Below are positions 1-9,018 of a stretch of 64,000 nucleotides of DNA, one piece after another (within the stretch, counting starts at the first letter, position 1; each line of letters begins with the position of its first letter). The DNA lies in NCBI RefSeq assembly GCF_018598555.1, contig NZ_JAHEWN010000009.1, positions 90,723 to 154,722 on the forward strand. Reading direction: 5' to 3'. This DNA is from Curtobacterium aurantiacum (GTDB lineage: Bacteria; Actinomycetota; Actinomycetes; Actinomycetales; Microbacteriaceae). The notes under the pieces are model-generated. The model worked only from the letters and a program-made list of their open reading frames with translations, was not told the DNA's origin and ran no database searches. Position numbers and translations under genes: made by a program.

Positions 1-1173
1 GCCGTCGTTGACCGCGGCCGTCGACCCGAGGGTGAACTTGAACTGTGACCCGGACTCCTCGACGCCGAACCGCAGCCGGCCGCCGCTGTCGACGTAGAGG
101 TGACGATCGCGGTGGGCCGAGGCCGCGGAACGGTCGGAGCCGAAGCCGAACACGCGTCCGCCCCTGGTGTCGTCCGTCCGGAACCAGACCTCGATCGTGA
201 AGGTGTTCGGCGCGTCGACTGCGGTGTCCGTGTCCGCCCAGCCCTCGGCACTGCCCTCGGTCCAGAACGACGCGTAGGGATTCGCCGCGCAGTCGCCGTC
301 GACGCGTGCCGCCGCCGAGGTGAAGGATCCGTCCGCGCCGGTTCCGCTCGAATCGGTCACGCGCTGACCGTTCTTCTCCGCGAAGTCCCACGCCAGGACG
401 GATCCGCCCGCCGCGCGGTGGAAGCACGGGAACTCGCCGGTCCCGAGCGCCGAGGCGGTGCCCGTCGTCCCGCTGAACCCGGCACCGGCGACCACCGTCA
501 GCGTGATCGCCGCCACCGTGACCGCTGCGACCGTCGTCGCCGCGGAAGTCGGGGCGAGGTCGATCCCGGGCGCGGACCCGGGCTCGGCGACCGCCGGCGA
601 GTGGAGGTCGCGACGCGGGGCACCGCACCGGCGGCAGGGGAGCCCTGCGACGATGTCTCGGTCGGCGCGTCCGGCGACGACGAGCAACGCAGCGACCAGG
701 GCGGTCATCGCCAGGGGCACCCACGACCGCTCGCGCACCCAGACGCCCGGCAATCCGACACCGGGGAACCGCAGGACGCCGACGCCGAGCACCGCGTCGG
801 GTGCGACCGGGGTCCGATCCGCGGACGGGTTCGCGTCGCCCCGGAGCCGGAGGTTGCCGTCCTGCTCGATCCGCTCGAGGCGGTGCAGACGCAGGCGGTC
901 GTCGTGATCAGGGTCGTCGACGAGCAGGACCCGGCCGGGTTCCACCGCATCGCCGTCCGTCGGCATCGCCGCGACGACGTCCCCGGTCCGGATGCCAGGT
1001 GCCATCGAGTCGGACACGACCGTGGTCACGTGCCAGCCGAGGGCCGCGGGGAGCGACGCGCACACCGCGAGCAGCAGCACCGACCAGAGGGCCGTGCGTG
1101 CCGTGACCGCGAGGAGCAGCCGGGGGACGTCGCCGACGCACCGGGGGGTTCGGTGGGTCACGGTGGTCGGCAT
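1..1173 (-). CDS. SipW/ER-type signal peptidase I fused to a LamG-like domain (C-terminus beyond window)
   Basis: An open frame of 391 codons runs from ATG at 1173 off the left edge, so the C-terminus is missing. A hydrophobic segment (about residues 18-46) is followed by TVVSDSMAPG with the probable nucleophile Ser56. His97 lies in RLHRLE and a GDAN box at 112-115. A His rather than a Lys as the base is the ER/archaeal/SipW class of signal peptidase. A second membrane segment (about 152-167), a CRRC motif (179-182) and a third hydrophobic stretch (209-232) follow. From about residue 255 the protein reads like a LamG/concanavalin-type domain (SVLAWDFAEKNGQRVTDSSG, FTIEVWFRTDD). GAGGAG lies 6 bases before the ATG. 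The gene follows the TasA-like gene on the same strand with a 71-base gap. The LamG fusion is unusual; this could be a processing enzyme carrying its own surface domain. Confidence 0.75.
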   Translation of the reverse strand, partial: MPTTVTHRTPRCVGDVPRLLLAVTARTALWSVLLLAVCASLPAALGWHVTTVVSDSMAPGIRTGDVVAAMPTDGDAVEPGRVLLVDDPDHDDRLRLHRLERIEQDGNLRLRGDANPSADRTPVAPDAVLGVGVLRFPGVGLPGVWVRERSWVPLAMTALVAALLVVAGRADRDIVAGLPCRRCGAPRRDLHSPAVAEPGSAPGIDLAPTSAATTVAAVTVAAITLTVVAGAGFSGTTGTASALGTGEFPCFHRAAGGSVLAWDFAEKNGQRVTDSSGTGADGSFTSAAARVDGDCAANPYASFWTEGSAEGWADTDTAVDAPNTFTIEVWFRTDDTRGGRVFGFGSDRSAASAHRDRHLYVDSGGRLRFGVEESGSQFKFTLGSTAAVNDG

Positions 1174-1244
1174 CTGCTGCTCCTCGCGGTCGGTCGTGGT
1201 CGTGGTCGTGGTCTTCGTCGTGCTCGGCTCGGTCCTGGGCGGGG

Positions 1245-1826
1245 TCAGTCGGTCTGGGCTTCCCAGACGAACGTCGTGGCCGCCTCGGACGACTGCACGG
1301 TGTTCGGCGCGGCCTGCGAGAGGTCGTAGCTGAAGCGGTAGGTCGTGCTGTCCGTGCCCGTGGCGGGCGCCCAGGCGTCGAGCCCGGTGCCGAAGGAGTC
1401 GGCGGACATCAGGTCGGCCAGTGTTCCCTCGTGGATGGTCGTCCCGGCGGTGAACGTGCTGCAGTCCCCGGCGGTGCCCAGGGTGCCGCGCTCGACCTTC
1501 ATGCCGACGTACTGCGCCAGTTCGTCGGCGTCGGCCTGCTGGTCGGTGTAGACCTTCACGGTCGACGGGTTGGTGGTCTCGGCCGTGACGGTGATGCAGT
1601 TCGAGCCGGAGGACCCGGGGATCAGGTCGTCCTCGTCGAACATCGCGACGCCCTTGTCGTCGTCGGTGAGCGCGACGGCGCCGGTGCGCCAGTTGTTCAC
1701 GCCGTTGTCGGTGCTGCTCGAGAAAGCGGCGTACGAGGCCGTGGCGATCAGGGCGCCGCTCGCGACGACGGCGAGCGGGAAGGCGATCCAGGCGGCGGTG
1801 CGGCCGTGGCGGGAGGTGATGTGCAT
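1245..1826 (-). CDS. TasA/CalY-like secreted protein with SipW-type signal region
   Basis: This 193-residue protein starts MHITSRHGRTAAW, then has a hydrophobic segment ending in ATASYAAFSSSTDN. A short basic N-terminus, a long hydrophobic core and a YAAFS-like cleavage region are typical of SipW-dependent (alternate-type) signal peptides of the TasA/camelysin family. The mature part is rich in Thr, Asp and Ser, with two Cys (in SNC and GDC) that could pair. TasA family members are exported and form surface or matrix fibres in Bacillus; that role here is inference. The gene sits directly upstream of the SipW-type signal peptidase, its probable processing enzyme. AGGAC precedes the ATG. A palindrome 30 bases upstream may regulate it. 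Confidence 0.75.
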   Translation of the reverse strand: MHITSRHGRTAAWIAFPLAVVASGALIATASYAAFSSSTDNGVNNWRTGAVALTDDDKGVAMFDEDDLIPGSSGSNCITVTAETTNPSTVKVYTDQQADADELAQYVGMKVERGTLGTAGDCSTFTAGTTIHEGTLADLMSADSFGTGLDAWAPATGTDSTTYRFSYDLSQAAPNTVQSSEAATTFVWEAQTD

Positions 1827-1855
1827 GGCTGTCCTGTCGGTCGGTTCACCCGGCG

Positions 1856-1888
1856 GGTGATATGCATACAGCGTATATGAATATCACC
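1856..1888. promoter_or_regulatory. AT-rich palindrome upstream of the TasA-like gene
   Basis: GGTGATAT (1856-1863) and ATATCACC (1881-1888) form perfect 8-base arms around an AT-rich core with further partial symmetry (GCATA against TATGA). It is a local AT island in a GC-rich region, about 30 bases before the TasA-like start and 52 bases before the divergent acetyltransferase. It fits an operator for either gene. No cognate regulator is visible nearby. Confidence 0.5.
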
Positions 1889-1927
1889 TGCGATGGAACC
1901 CCGTCGCAACACGACCGGGCGCCCGGG

Positions 1928-1933
1928 TAGGTT
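1928..1933 (+). promoter_or_regulatory. -10 hexamer TAGGTT, probable leaderless start
   Basis: TAGGTT ends 7 bases before the ATG at 1941 and no Shine-Dalgarno sequence lies between. This supports the ATG at 1941 over the upstream in-frame ATG at 1893. Confidence 0.5.
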
Positions 1934-1940
1934 GGCCGAC

Positions 1941-2381
1941 ATGACCCTCCCCGTCGAGTCGATCACCTCCTGGTCCGACACGGACGTCGCCGACGTCGCC
2001 ACCCTCGTCCGTCTGCTCGGTCACGACGTCGACGCCGCGTCGATGCGCGCCCGGCTCGAACGGCTCACCCCCGAGGCCGGGCACCGCACCTGGGTGGTCC
2101 GCGGTGACGACGGTCGCGTCGTCGCCGTCGGTGGCGCGCAGGTCACGTGGGCGTACGCGAGCGACGAACCGACGGCGCAGCTGCTGCTGCTGGTCGTCGA
2201 CGACACGGCCAGGAGGCTCGGCACCGGTTCCGCGCTCATCGGCACGTTCGAAGCATGGGCGGTCGAGCAGGGCGCGCGTCGTCTCAGTGCCGTCAGTGCG
2301 GCCGCGACGGACAGCGCGCACCGGTTCTACCAGAAGCGCGGCTACCACGACGCCGGGGTGCGCTACACGAAGATCGCGTAG
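1941..2381 (+). CDS. GNAT-family N-acetyltransferase
   Basis: The 146-residue protein has the GNAT fold signatures. These are a beta-4 strand (AQLLLLVVDDTARRLGTGSALI) with the acetyl-CoA loop as RRLGTG, and a C-terminal helix-strand HRFYQKRGYHDAGVRYTKIA. It transfers an acetyl group from acetyl-CoA to an amine. The substrate cannot be read from the sequence. An ATG at 1893 in the same frame would add 16 residues overlapping the promoter, so I prefer 1941. It is divergent from the TasA-like gene and convergent with kgd across a strong hairpin. Confidence 0.85.
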   Translation: MTLPVESITSWSDTDVADVATLVRLLGHDVDAASMRARLERLTPEAGHRTWVVRGDDGRVVAVGGAQVTWAYASDEPTAQLLLLVVDDTARRLGTGSALIGTFEAWAVEQGARRLSAVSAAATDSAHRFYQKRGYHDAGVRYTKIA

Positions 2382-2404
2382 CGCTCACACGCATCGCGAA
2401 CGAC

Positions 2405-2451
2405 GAAGCGCCCCGTGCGGGAGTCCCTCGGGCTCCTGGACGGGGCGCTTC
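2405..2451. terminator. Bidirectional terminator hairpin between the acetyltransferase and kgd
   Basis: GAAGCGCCCCGT (2405-2416) and ACGGGGCGCTTC (2440-2451) are perfect 12-base arms with a 23-base loop, between two convergent stop codons. CTTCCTC follows on the plus strand. Confidence 0.75.
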
Positions 2452-2458
2452 CTCGTGT

Positions 2459-5400
2459 CTAGGCGGACGTGCTCAATGCGGTGTTGATGACCTCGGTGGC
2501 CTCTTGCGAGGAGCGCTTGGAGGAACCCGTGGCCGGTGCGGCACTCGCCGGTCGGGCGGCGACGGACAACGGCCGTCCGCCGAGGTGCGGCGACAGGTTC
2601 ATGCAGACGAACGGCCAGGCGCCCTGGTTCTCCGGCTCCTCCTGCGCCCACACGACGTCGGCGTCCGGGTAGCCGGCCAGCACCTCGAGGATGCGGTCGA
2701 GGGGGAGTGGCGCGAGCTGCTCGAGGCGGACGAGCGCGACGTCGGTGACGCCCCGCTTGTCGACCTCGGCACGGAGGTCGTGGTGCACCTTGCCGGAGTG
2801 CAGCACCACGCGACGCACGGCGCTCTTGTCGCTCACCCGGGCGTCGTCGAGGACCTCCTCGAAGGTGCCGTTCGTGAAGTCGCCGACCGCACTCGTCGCC
2901 TGACGGAGCCGGAGCATCGCCTTGGGCGAGAACACGACGAGCGGCTTCTGCGGCTTCGCCCAGGCCTGGCGGCGGAGCAGGTGGAAGTACGACGCCGGCG
3001 TGGACGGCCGCGCGACGATCATGTTGTCCTCGGCGCACAGCTGCAGGTACCGCTCGATGCGTGCCGACGAGTGGTCCGGCCCCTGGCCCTCGTAGCCGTG
3101 CGGCAGCAGGAGGACGAGCCCGGAGCGCTGGCCCCACTTCTGCTCGGCGGAGGAGATGAACTCGTCGATGACGATCTGGGCGCCGTTCGCGAAGTCGCCG
3201 AACTGGGCCTCCCAGAGCACGAGGGCCTCGGGGCGCTCGACCGAGTAGCCGTACTCGAACGCCATCGCCGCGTACTCGCTCAGCAGCGAGTCGTACACGT
3301 AGAACCGGGCCTGGTCCTCGGTGAGGTTCGACAGCGGCAGCCACTCCTGACCGTTCACCCGGTCGTGGAACACCGACTGGCGCTGCACGAAGGTGCCACG
3401 GCGGGCGTCCTGTCCGGCGAGGCGGACGGGCTTGCCCTCGACCAGGATCGACCCGATGGCCATGAGCTCCGCCATCGCCCAGTCGATGCCGCCGTTGCGC
3501 GTCATCTCGGTGCGCTTGGTCAGCAGCTGCTGCAGCTTCGGGTGGATCGAGAAGCCGGCCGGCGGGTTGCTGTGTGCGTCGCCGATCGCCCGGACGAGCT
3601 CCTCGGACACCGCGGTCTCGTGCACCTCGACCTCGGAGTCGTCGCGCTGCGCGGCCGGGCGTTCGAGGCCCTGCACGGCACCGTCGTCATCGACCTCGAT
3701 CACCGGGATGGTGCCGGTCTGCGCCTCGTGGGTCTCCGCGAAGGCGCGCTCCAGGCGGTCCTGGAAGTCGCGGTGCGCCTCGTCGTACTCCTCTTGCGTG
3801 ATGTCACCGCGGCCGACGAGGGCCTCGGTGTACAGCGTGCGCACGGAGCGCTTCGCCTCGATGAGGTTGTACATCAGGGGCTGCGTCATCGAGGGGTCGT
3901 CGCCCTCGTTGTGGCCGCGGCGGCGGTAGCAGATCAGGTCGATCACGACGTCGCGGTGGAACTCCTCGCGGTACGCGAAGGCGAGTTCCGCGACGCGGGC
4001 GACGGCCTCGGGGTCGTCACCGTTCACGTGGAAGATCGGTGCCTGGATGGTCTTCGCGACGTCGGTGGAGTACACCGAGCTGCGCGCAGACTCGGGCGGG
4101 GTGGTGAACCCGACCTGGTTGTTGATCACCAGGTGGACGGTGCCGCCGGTGCGGTAGCCGCGGAGCTGCGACATCTGCAGCGTCTCGACGACCACGCCCT
4201 GGCCCGCCATCGCCGCGTCGCCGTGCACGAGCACCGGGAGCACGCCGAAGCTGCCGGGCGCCTCACGGTCCTGCTTGGCACGGACGATGCCCTCGAGCAC
4301 GCCGTCGACGGCTTCGAGGTGGGACGGGTTCGCGGCGATCGTCACCGGGATGCTCGAGCCGTCGGACGTGCGGAACACACCCTCGGTGCCGACGTGGTAC
4401 TTCACGTCGCCGGAGCCCTGCCCGGACACCGTGCCCGGCAGCGACGACCCCTCGAACTCGCGGAAGATCTGGCCGTAGGTCTTGCCGGCGATGTTCGTCA
4501 GCACGTTCAGGCGACCACGGTGGGCCATGCCGATCGCGACCTCGGCGAGACCGGCACCGGCGGCGTGCTGGATCAGGGTGTCGAGGAAGGCGATGGTGGA
4601 CTCGCCGCCCTCGAGCGAGAAGCGCTTCTGGCCGACGTACTTGGTCTGCAGGAAGGTCTCGAACGCCTCGGCCTCGTTGAGCTTGCCGAGGACGCGCAGC
4701 TGCTCTTCCTTCGACGGCTTCGAGTAGGGGACCTCGATGCGCTCCTGGACCCAGCGGCGCTGGTCCGGGTCCTGGATGTGCATGTACTCGATGCCGACGG
4801 TGCGGCAGTAGGCGTCGCGCAGGATCCCGAGGACGTCGCGGAGCGGTGCGGAGGTGGTGCCGGCGAGCCCGCCTGTGACGAACTCGCGGTCGAGGTCCCA
4901 GAAGGTCAGCCCGTGGCTCTCGATCTCGAGGTCGGGGTGCGTGCGCTGGCGGTACTCGAGCGGGTCGATGTCGGCCATCAGGTGCCCACGCACGCGGAAG
5001 CTGTTGATGAGCTCCTGCACGCGGGCGGTCTTGTTCACCCGGTGCGCGAGGTCGACGTTGATGTCGTTCGCCCACTGGATCGGCTTGTACGGGATCCGGA
5101 GCGCGGCGAAGATGTCGTCGTAGAAGCGGTGCTCGCCGATGAGCCGCTCGTGCACGTGCTTGAGGTACTCGCCGGAGCCCGCGCCCTGGATGACCCGGTG
5201 GTCGTAGGTGCTCGTCAGGGTGATGGTCTTGCCGATGCCCAGCTCGACCAGGGTCTTCGACGCCGATCCCTGGAACTGCGCCGGGTACTCGAGGGCACCG
5301 GCGCCGATGATCGAGCCCTGCCCCTTCGTCAGACGGGGGACCGAGTGCACGGTGCCGATGCCGCCCGGGTTGGTGAGGGAGATCGTCGTGCCCTGGAAGT

Positions 5401-6205
5401 CGGCCGGGGTGAGCTTGTTGTCGCGGGCGCGCTTGACGAGGTCCTCGTAGGCGGAGAGGAACTGGCCGAACGTCAGGGTCTCCGCGCGCTTGATGCTCGG
5501 CACCAGGAGCGAACGGGTGCCGTCCTTCTTGGGGACGTCGATCGCGATGCCGAGGTTGACGTGTGCCGGGGCGACGACGAACGGCTTGCCGTCGCGCTCC
5601 TCGTAGAAGACGTTCTGGCTGGGGAAGTCCTTGATCGCCTGGACCATGGCCCACCCGATCAGGTGCGTGAAGGAGATCTTGCCGCCGCGGGCCCGGCGCA
5701 GGTGGTTGTTGATGACGATCCGGTTGTCGATCATCAGCTTCGCCGGGATGGTCCGCACGCTCGTGGCGGTCGGGACCGTCAGCGAGGCGTCCATGTTCGA
5801 GGCCAGCGTCTTCGCCATGCCGCGGAGCGGGGTCGCCACGTCTTCGTGGGTCTCCTCGTGGTCGTCGGCGGCGTCGTTCGCCTCGGCCGGGATCGGCTGC
5901 GGTGCCGGCTGGCGCGAGGTGGTCTTCGCCTGGATCGGGCCGGACTTGGCCTCGCCGGGGGTGTCGCCGGTGGCGGGCTGCTGCGTGGACGACTGCTGCT
6001 GCGTCGGCGCCTGCTCCGCGGGGGTGCCCGTCGGTGCCGGAGCGTCACCGACCTGCGTGCGGTGGTAGCTCTCGAGGACCGGCCACCAGGACTTGTCGAC
6101 CGACTCCTTGTCCGCGACGAACTGCTCGTAGAGCTCGTCGACGAGCCACTCGTTCGCCCCGAATTCGCCCGCGGTCTCGTCCGTTCCGGTCAGATGGCTC
6201 GACAC
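2459..6205 (-). CDS. kgd: Multifunctional 2-oxoglutarate decarboxylase / 2-oxoglutarate dehydrogenase E1 with E2-like domain
   Basis: The 1248-residue protein has the actinobacterial KGD architecture. A short N-terminal E1 tail comes first (NEWLVDELYEQF...SWWPVL), then a Gln/Pro/Thr-rich linker (about 50-115). An acyltransferase-like domain (about 125-350) contains YDHRVIQGAGSGEYL with the E2-type His. The thiamine-diphosphate E1 part follows, including GMAHRGRLNVL and the transketolase-type pyrimidine domain. It decarboxylates 2-oxoglutarate in the TCA cycle and works with E2/E3 subunits. I prefer GTG at 6205, which gives MSSHLTGTDE; ATG at 6271 would add 22 low-quality residues. It stands alone between a convergent and a divergent gene. 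Confidence 0.95.
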   Translation of the reverse strand: MSSHLTGTDETAGEFGANEWLVDELYEQFVADKESVDKSWWPVLESYHRTQVGDAPAPTGTPAEQAPTQQQSSTQQPATGDTPGEAKSGPIQAKTTSRQPAPQPIPAEANDAADDHEETHEDVATPLRGMAKTLASNMDASLTVPTATSVRTIPAKLMIDNRIVINNHLRRARGGKISFTHLIGWAMVQAIKDFPSQNVFYEERDGKPFVVAPAHVNLGIAIDVPKKDGTRSLLVPSIKRAETLTFGQFLSAYEDLVKRARDNKLTPADFQGTTISLTNPGGIGTVHSVPRLTKGQGSIIGAGALEYPAQFQGSASKTLVELGIGKTITLTSTYDHRVIQGAGSGEYLKHVHERLIGEHRFYDDIFAALRIPYKPIQWANDINVDLAHRVNKTARVQELINSFRVRGHLMADIDPLEYRQRTHPDLEIESHGLTFWDLDREFVTGGLAGTTSAPLRDVLGILRDAYCRTVGIEYMHIQDPDQRRWVQERIEVPYSKPSKEEQLRVLGKLNEAEAFETFLQTKYVGQKRFSLEGGESTIAFLDTLIQHAAGAGLAEVAIGMAHRGRLNVLTNIAGKTYGQIFREFEGSSLPGTVSGQGSGDVKYHVGTEGVFRTSDGSSIPVTIAANPSHLEAVDGVLEGIVRAKQDREAPGSFGVLPVLVHGDAAMAGQGVVVETLQMSQLRGYRTGGTVHLVINNQVGFTTPPESARSSVYSTDVAKTIQAPIFHVNGDDPEAVARVAELAFAYREEFHRDVVIDLICYRRRGHNEGDDPSMTQPLMYNLIEAKRSVRTLYTEALVGRGDITQEEYDEAHRDFQDRLERAFAETHEAQTGTIPVIEVDDDGAVQGLERPAAQRDDSEVEVHETAVSEELVRAIGDAHSNPPAGFSIHPKLQQLLTKRTEMTRNGGIDWAMAELMAIGSILVEGKPVRLAGQDARRGTFVQRQSVFHDRVNGQEWLPLSNLTEDQARFYVYDSLLSEYAAMAFEYGYSVERPEALVLWEAQFGDFANGAQIVIDEFISSAEQKWGQRSGLVLLLPHGYEGQGPDHSSARIERYLQLCAEDNMIVARPSTPASYFHLLRRQAWAKPQKPLVVFSPKAMLRLRQATSAVGDFTNGTFEEVLDDARVSDKSAVRRVVLHSGKVHHDLRAEVDKRGVTDVALVRLEQLAPLPLDRILEVLAGYPDADVVWAQEEPENQGAWPFVCMNLSPHLGGRPLSVAARPASAAPATGSSKRSSQEATEVINTALSTSA

Positions 6206-6368
6206 AGCCGATCGCCCACTCTCCGTCGATAGATGCTCGTGTGTGTCGTGCGGAGCAACCCTGCGCCGCACAGGGACAAGCCTAGCCGCTCCGACATGTC
6301 CGTTCCGTGTCAGCCGCGACGCGAGTCGGCCGCCGTGGTGCCCCCGACCCGGGCCCCTGACGGAGCCG

Positions 6369-6374
6369 TACAGT
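6369..6374 (+). promoter_or_regulatory. -10 hexamer TACAGT, probable leaderless start of guaB1
   Basis: TACAGT ends 7 bases before the ATG at 6382. The spacer GGAGCGC could alternatively act as a weak ribosome site, but the -10 position fits a start of transcription at or next to the ATG. Confidence 0.5.
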
Positions 6375-6381
6375 GGAGCGC

Positions 6382-7821
6382 ATGAGGTTCTACGAGACCC
6401 GGCCGACGCACGACCTGACCTACTCCGACGTCTTCCTCGTCCCGAGCCGCTCCGGGGTGACGAGCCGCTTCGACGTGGACCTCGCCGCGAACGACGGCAG
6501 CGGCGCGACGATCCCCATCGTCAGCGCCAACATGAACTCGGTCACCGGGCCCCGGCTCGCGGCCACCCTGGCCCGCCGCGGTGGTCTCGGCGTCCTGCCC
6601 CAGGACATGCACCTGCAGGACCTCGACGCCGCGATCCGCTGGGTCAAGGAGCAGCCGGTCGACTACGACACCGCCTACGACATGGGGGCGGACACCACGG
6701 TGGCCGAGGCCCTCGAGCAGCTCCTGCCCGTCGCCGGCCGCGGCGTGGTCGTCCGCGACGCCGACGGCGAGTACCTCGGCTGCGTGCCCGCGAACCGCCT
6801 CGGCACCGCGGGCCCCGACGCGATCCTCGGCGACCTGCTGCACGGCGCCTCGACCGCCATCGACGCCGAGGACGCCGGCACGCCCCGGCACGTGTACGAC
6901 GTGCTCTCGGCCGCCGAGGTCGACTTCGCGCCGGTGATGCGCCACGGCCGCGTCGTCGGCACCACCAGCCGGACGAGCGCGATCCGCTCCGACATCTACA
7001 CGCCCGCTGTCGACGCCTCCGGCCGCCTCCGGGTCGCCGCAGCGGTCGGCATCAACGGCGACGTCGCAGCGAAGGCGAAGGCCCTCGCGGCCGCCGGCGT
7101 GGACGTCCTGGTCCTCGACACCGCGCACGGCCACCAGGAGGGCATGCTCCGCGCGCTCCGGACCGTCGCGTCCCTGCGGCTCGGCATCCCGCTCGTCGCC
7201 GGCAACGTCGTCACCGCCGACGCCGTCGCGCACCTCGTCGGTGCCGGAGCGGACATCATCAAGGTCGGTGTCGGCCCCGGCGCCATGTGCACCACGCGCA
7301 TGATGACCGCCGTCGGTCGCCCGCAGTTCTCCGCCGTGCTCGAGACGGCCGCAGCGGCCCGCTCGCTCGGCGCCCACGTCTGGGCGGACGGCGGGGTGCG
7401 TTACCCGCGCGACGTCGCCCTCGCGCTGGCAGCAGGAGCGTCGGCCGTCATGATCGGCTCGTGGTTCGCCGGCACGTTGGAGGCCCCCGGGGTCCTGCGC
7501 CGCGACGCCGCGGGCAAGGCGTACAAGGAGAGCTGGGGCATGGCCTCGGCCAAGGCCGTGCGTGAACGGTTCGAGCGGCTCGACCCGTACGAGCGGGCCC
7601 GCAAGGCGCTCTTCGCCGAGGGCATCTCGTCGTCGACGATCTACCTCGACCCGGGGCGGCCGAGCGTCGAGGACCTGCTCGACATGATCACGACCGGCCT
7701 CCGCAGCTCCGCCACCTACGCGGGCGCCTCGTCGCTCGCCGAGTTCTCCGAGCGCGCGCTGGTCGGCATCCAGTCCGCGGCCGGGTACGAAGAGGGCAAG
7801 CCCCTGCCCGTCAGCTGGTAG
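6382..7821 (+). CDS. guaB1: GuaB1-type IMP dehydrogenase family protein (probable GMP reductase)
   Basis: The 479-residue protein has the IMPDH/GMPR barrel. ANMNSVTGPR lies near the N-terminus, a CBS-like insertion follows (about 95-210), VLDTAHGH is the barrel strand, and VGVGPGAMCTTR is the catalytic loop with its Cys-Thr pair. The C-terminus (KESWGMASAKAVRERF) is typical of GuaB1. In mycobacteria GuaB1 is reported to convert GMP to IMP, so guanine salvage is the likely role. ATG 6382 is chosen over the in-frame ATG 6373 because a -10 box lies between them. Adjacent CNNM genes are convergent. Confidence 0.9.
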   Translation: MRFYETRPTHDLTYSDVFLVPSRSGVTSRFDVDLAANDGSGATIPIVSANMNSVTGPRLAATLARRGGLGVLPQDMHLQDLDAAIRWVKEQPVDYDTAYDMGADTTVAEALEQLLPVAGRGVVVRDADGEYLGCVPANRLGTAGPDAILGDLLHGASTAIDAEDAGTPRHVYDVLSAAEVDFAPVMRHGRVVGTTSRTSAIRSDIYTPAVDASGRLRVAAAVGINGDVAAKAKALAAAGVDVLVLDTAHGHQEGMLRALRTVASLRLGIPLVAGNVVTADAVAHLVGAGADIIKVGVGPGAMCTTRMMTAVGRPQFSAVLETAAAARSLGAHVWADGGVRYPRDVALALAAGASAVMIGSWFAGTLEAPGVLRRDAAGKAYKESWGMASAKAVRERFERLDPYERARKALFAEGISSSTIYLDPGRPSVEDLLDMITTGLRSSATYAGASSLAEFSERALVGIQSAAGYEEGKPLPVSW

Positions 7822-7835
7822 CTGCTGCGCCGGAC

Positions 7836-7895
7836 TTTCGCGCTGAGCGACAGCTCACGGGCAACGCAGTGCGTGACGTGTCGCTGAGCGCGAAA
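7836..7895. repeat. Long imperfect hairpin after guaB1
   Basis: TTTCGCGCTGAGCGACA (7836-7852) pairs with TGTCGCTGAGCGCGAAA (7879-7895) at 16 of 17 positions, with a further short stem CTCACG/CGTGA inside. It lies 14 bases after the guaB1 stop, upstream of a second palindrome. It may be an interspersed palindromic element or part of a double terminator. Confidence 0.6.
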
Positions 7896-7927
7896 CGCAC
7901 GCCGACGCCGTGGTCGCGACCACAGAC

Positions 7928-7969
7928 GGACGGGAGGCACGGTGCCAGCTGGCACCGTGCCTCCCGTCC
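7928..7969. terminator. Perfect 42-base palindrome, ACGGGAGGC-family terminator
   Basis: The two 21-base arms are perfectly self-complementary, with GGACGGGAGGCACGG at the left end, CCGTGCCTCCCGTCC at the right and AGCT at the centre. It lies between the convergent guaB1 and CNNM genes. Related elements occur at 13416, 17958, 29239 and 63535, so this is a local family. Confidence 0.8.
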
Positions 7970-7984
7970 CTCATCCCGTTGCGT

Positions 7985-9018
7985 CTACCGGCGTCGGGTC
8001 GCGTCCTCGACCTCGCCGACGAGTTCTTCGAGGATGTCCTCGAGGAACAGCACGCCGATCGTGCGGCCGTCCGAGTCGAACGCCCGCGCCACGTGGCGAC
8101 CGGCGGCCCGCATGGTCGCCAGCGCGTCCTCGAGGTCCATCTCGGTGTAGAGCGAGATGAGCTGGCGGATGCGCTTCGGCGGCACCGGGTCGTCGAACTC
8201 GTCCGGACGCAGGTCGATGACGTCCTTGACGTGCACGTAGCCCGTGGGGGAGCCGTCCTCGCCGACGAGCACGTAGCGGGAGAACCCGCGCTGGGCGACG
8301 GCGTGCTCGACGTCGCCGGGGGTGGCGTCGTCGGGCAGGGTGACGAGCTCGGCCATCGGGACGGCCACGTCGCGGACCTTCTTCTCGGTGAACTCGAACG
8401 CCAGGGCGAGCTTGCCGTCGTCGGTCAGGGTGCCCTCGCGGCGGGACTGCTCCACGATCGTCTGCACCTCTTCCACCGTGAAGGCGCTCACCGCTTCGTC
8501 CTTGGGCTCGACCCGGAACAGGCGCAGCACGGCGTTCGCGACCTCGTTCAGGCCGACGATCACCCAGTGCAGGCCGTGACCGATGTACCAGAGCGTCGGG
8601 ACGAGCAGCAGTGCGGCGCGATCCGGCATCGAGAACGAGATGTTCTTCGGGACCATCTCACCGAACACCACGTGCAGGAACGACACGAGCAGCAGCGTGA
8701 ACACGAAGGCCACGGTGCCGATCACCTCGGCGCTCCACCCGGTCAGGTGCAGCGGGACCTCGAGCAGGTGGTGGATCGCCGGCTCGGAGACGTTGAGGAT
8801 CAGCAGCGAGCAGACCGTGATGCCGAGCTGCGTGGTCGCGAGCATGCGGGTCGCGTGCTCCATCGCCCACAGCGTCATCTGTGCCGCCTTGGAGCCCTCT
8901 TCGGCGCGGGGCTCGATCTGTGAGCGGCGTGCCGAGATGACGGCGAACTCCGCCGCGACGAAGAAGGCGTTGCCCATCAGGAGGACGACGAGCCAGAAGA
9001 TGCCCCACCAGTCCGAGC

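Noticed and set aside
100..1329. A long plus-strand open frame of about 400 codons
   Set aside because: Its translation is Arg/Gly/Asp-rich with no domain, and it opposes the signal-peptidase frame that carries clear catalytic motifs. It is a GC-content shadow.
2147..6232. A plus-strand open frame of 1361 codons opposite kgd
   Set aside because: It lies antisense to kgd, whose E1/E2 motifs are clear. Its composition (Val/Leu/Arg/Asp repeats) is the usual complement of GC-rich coding.
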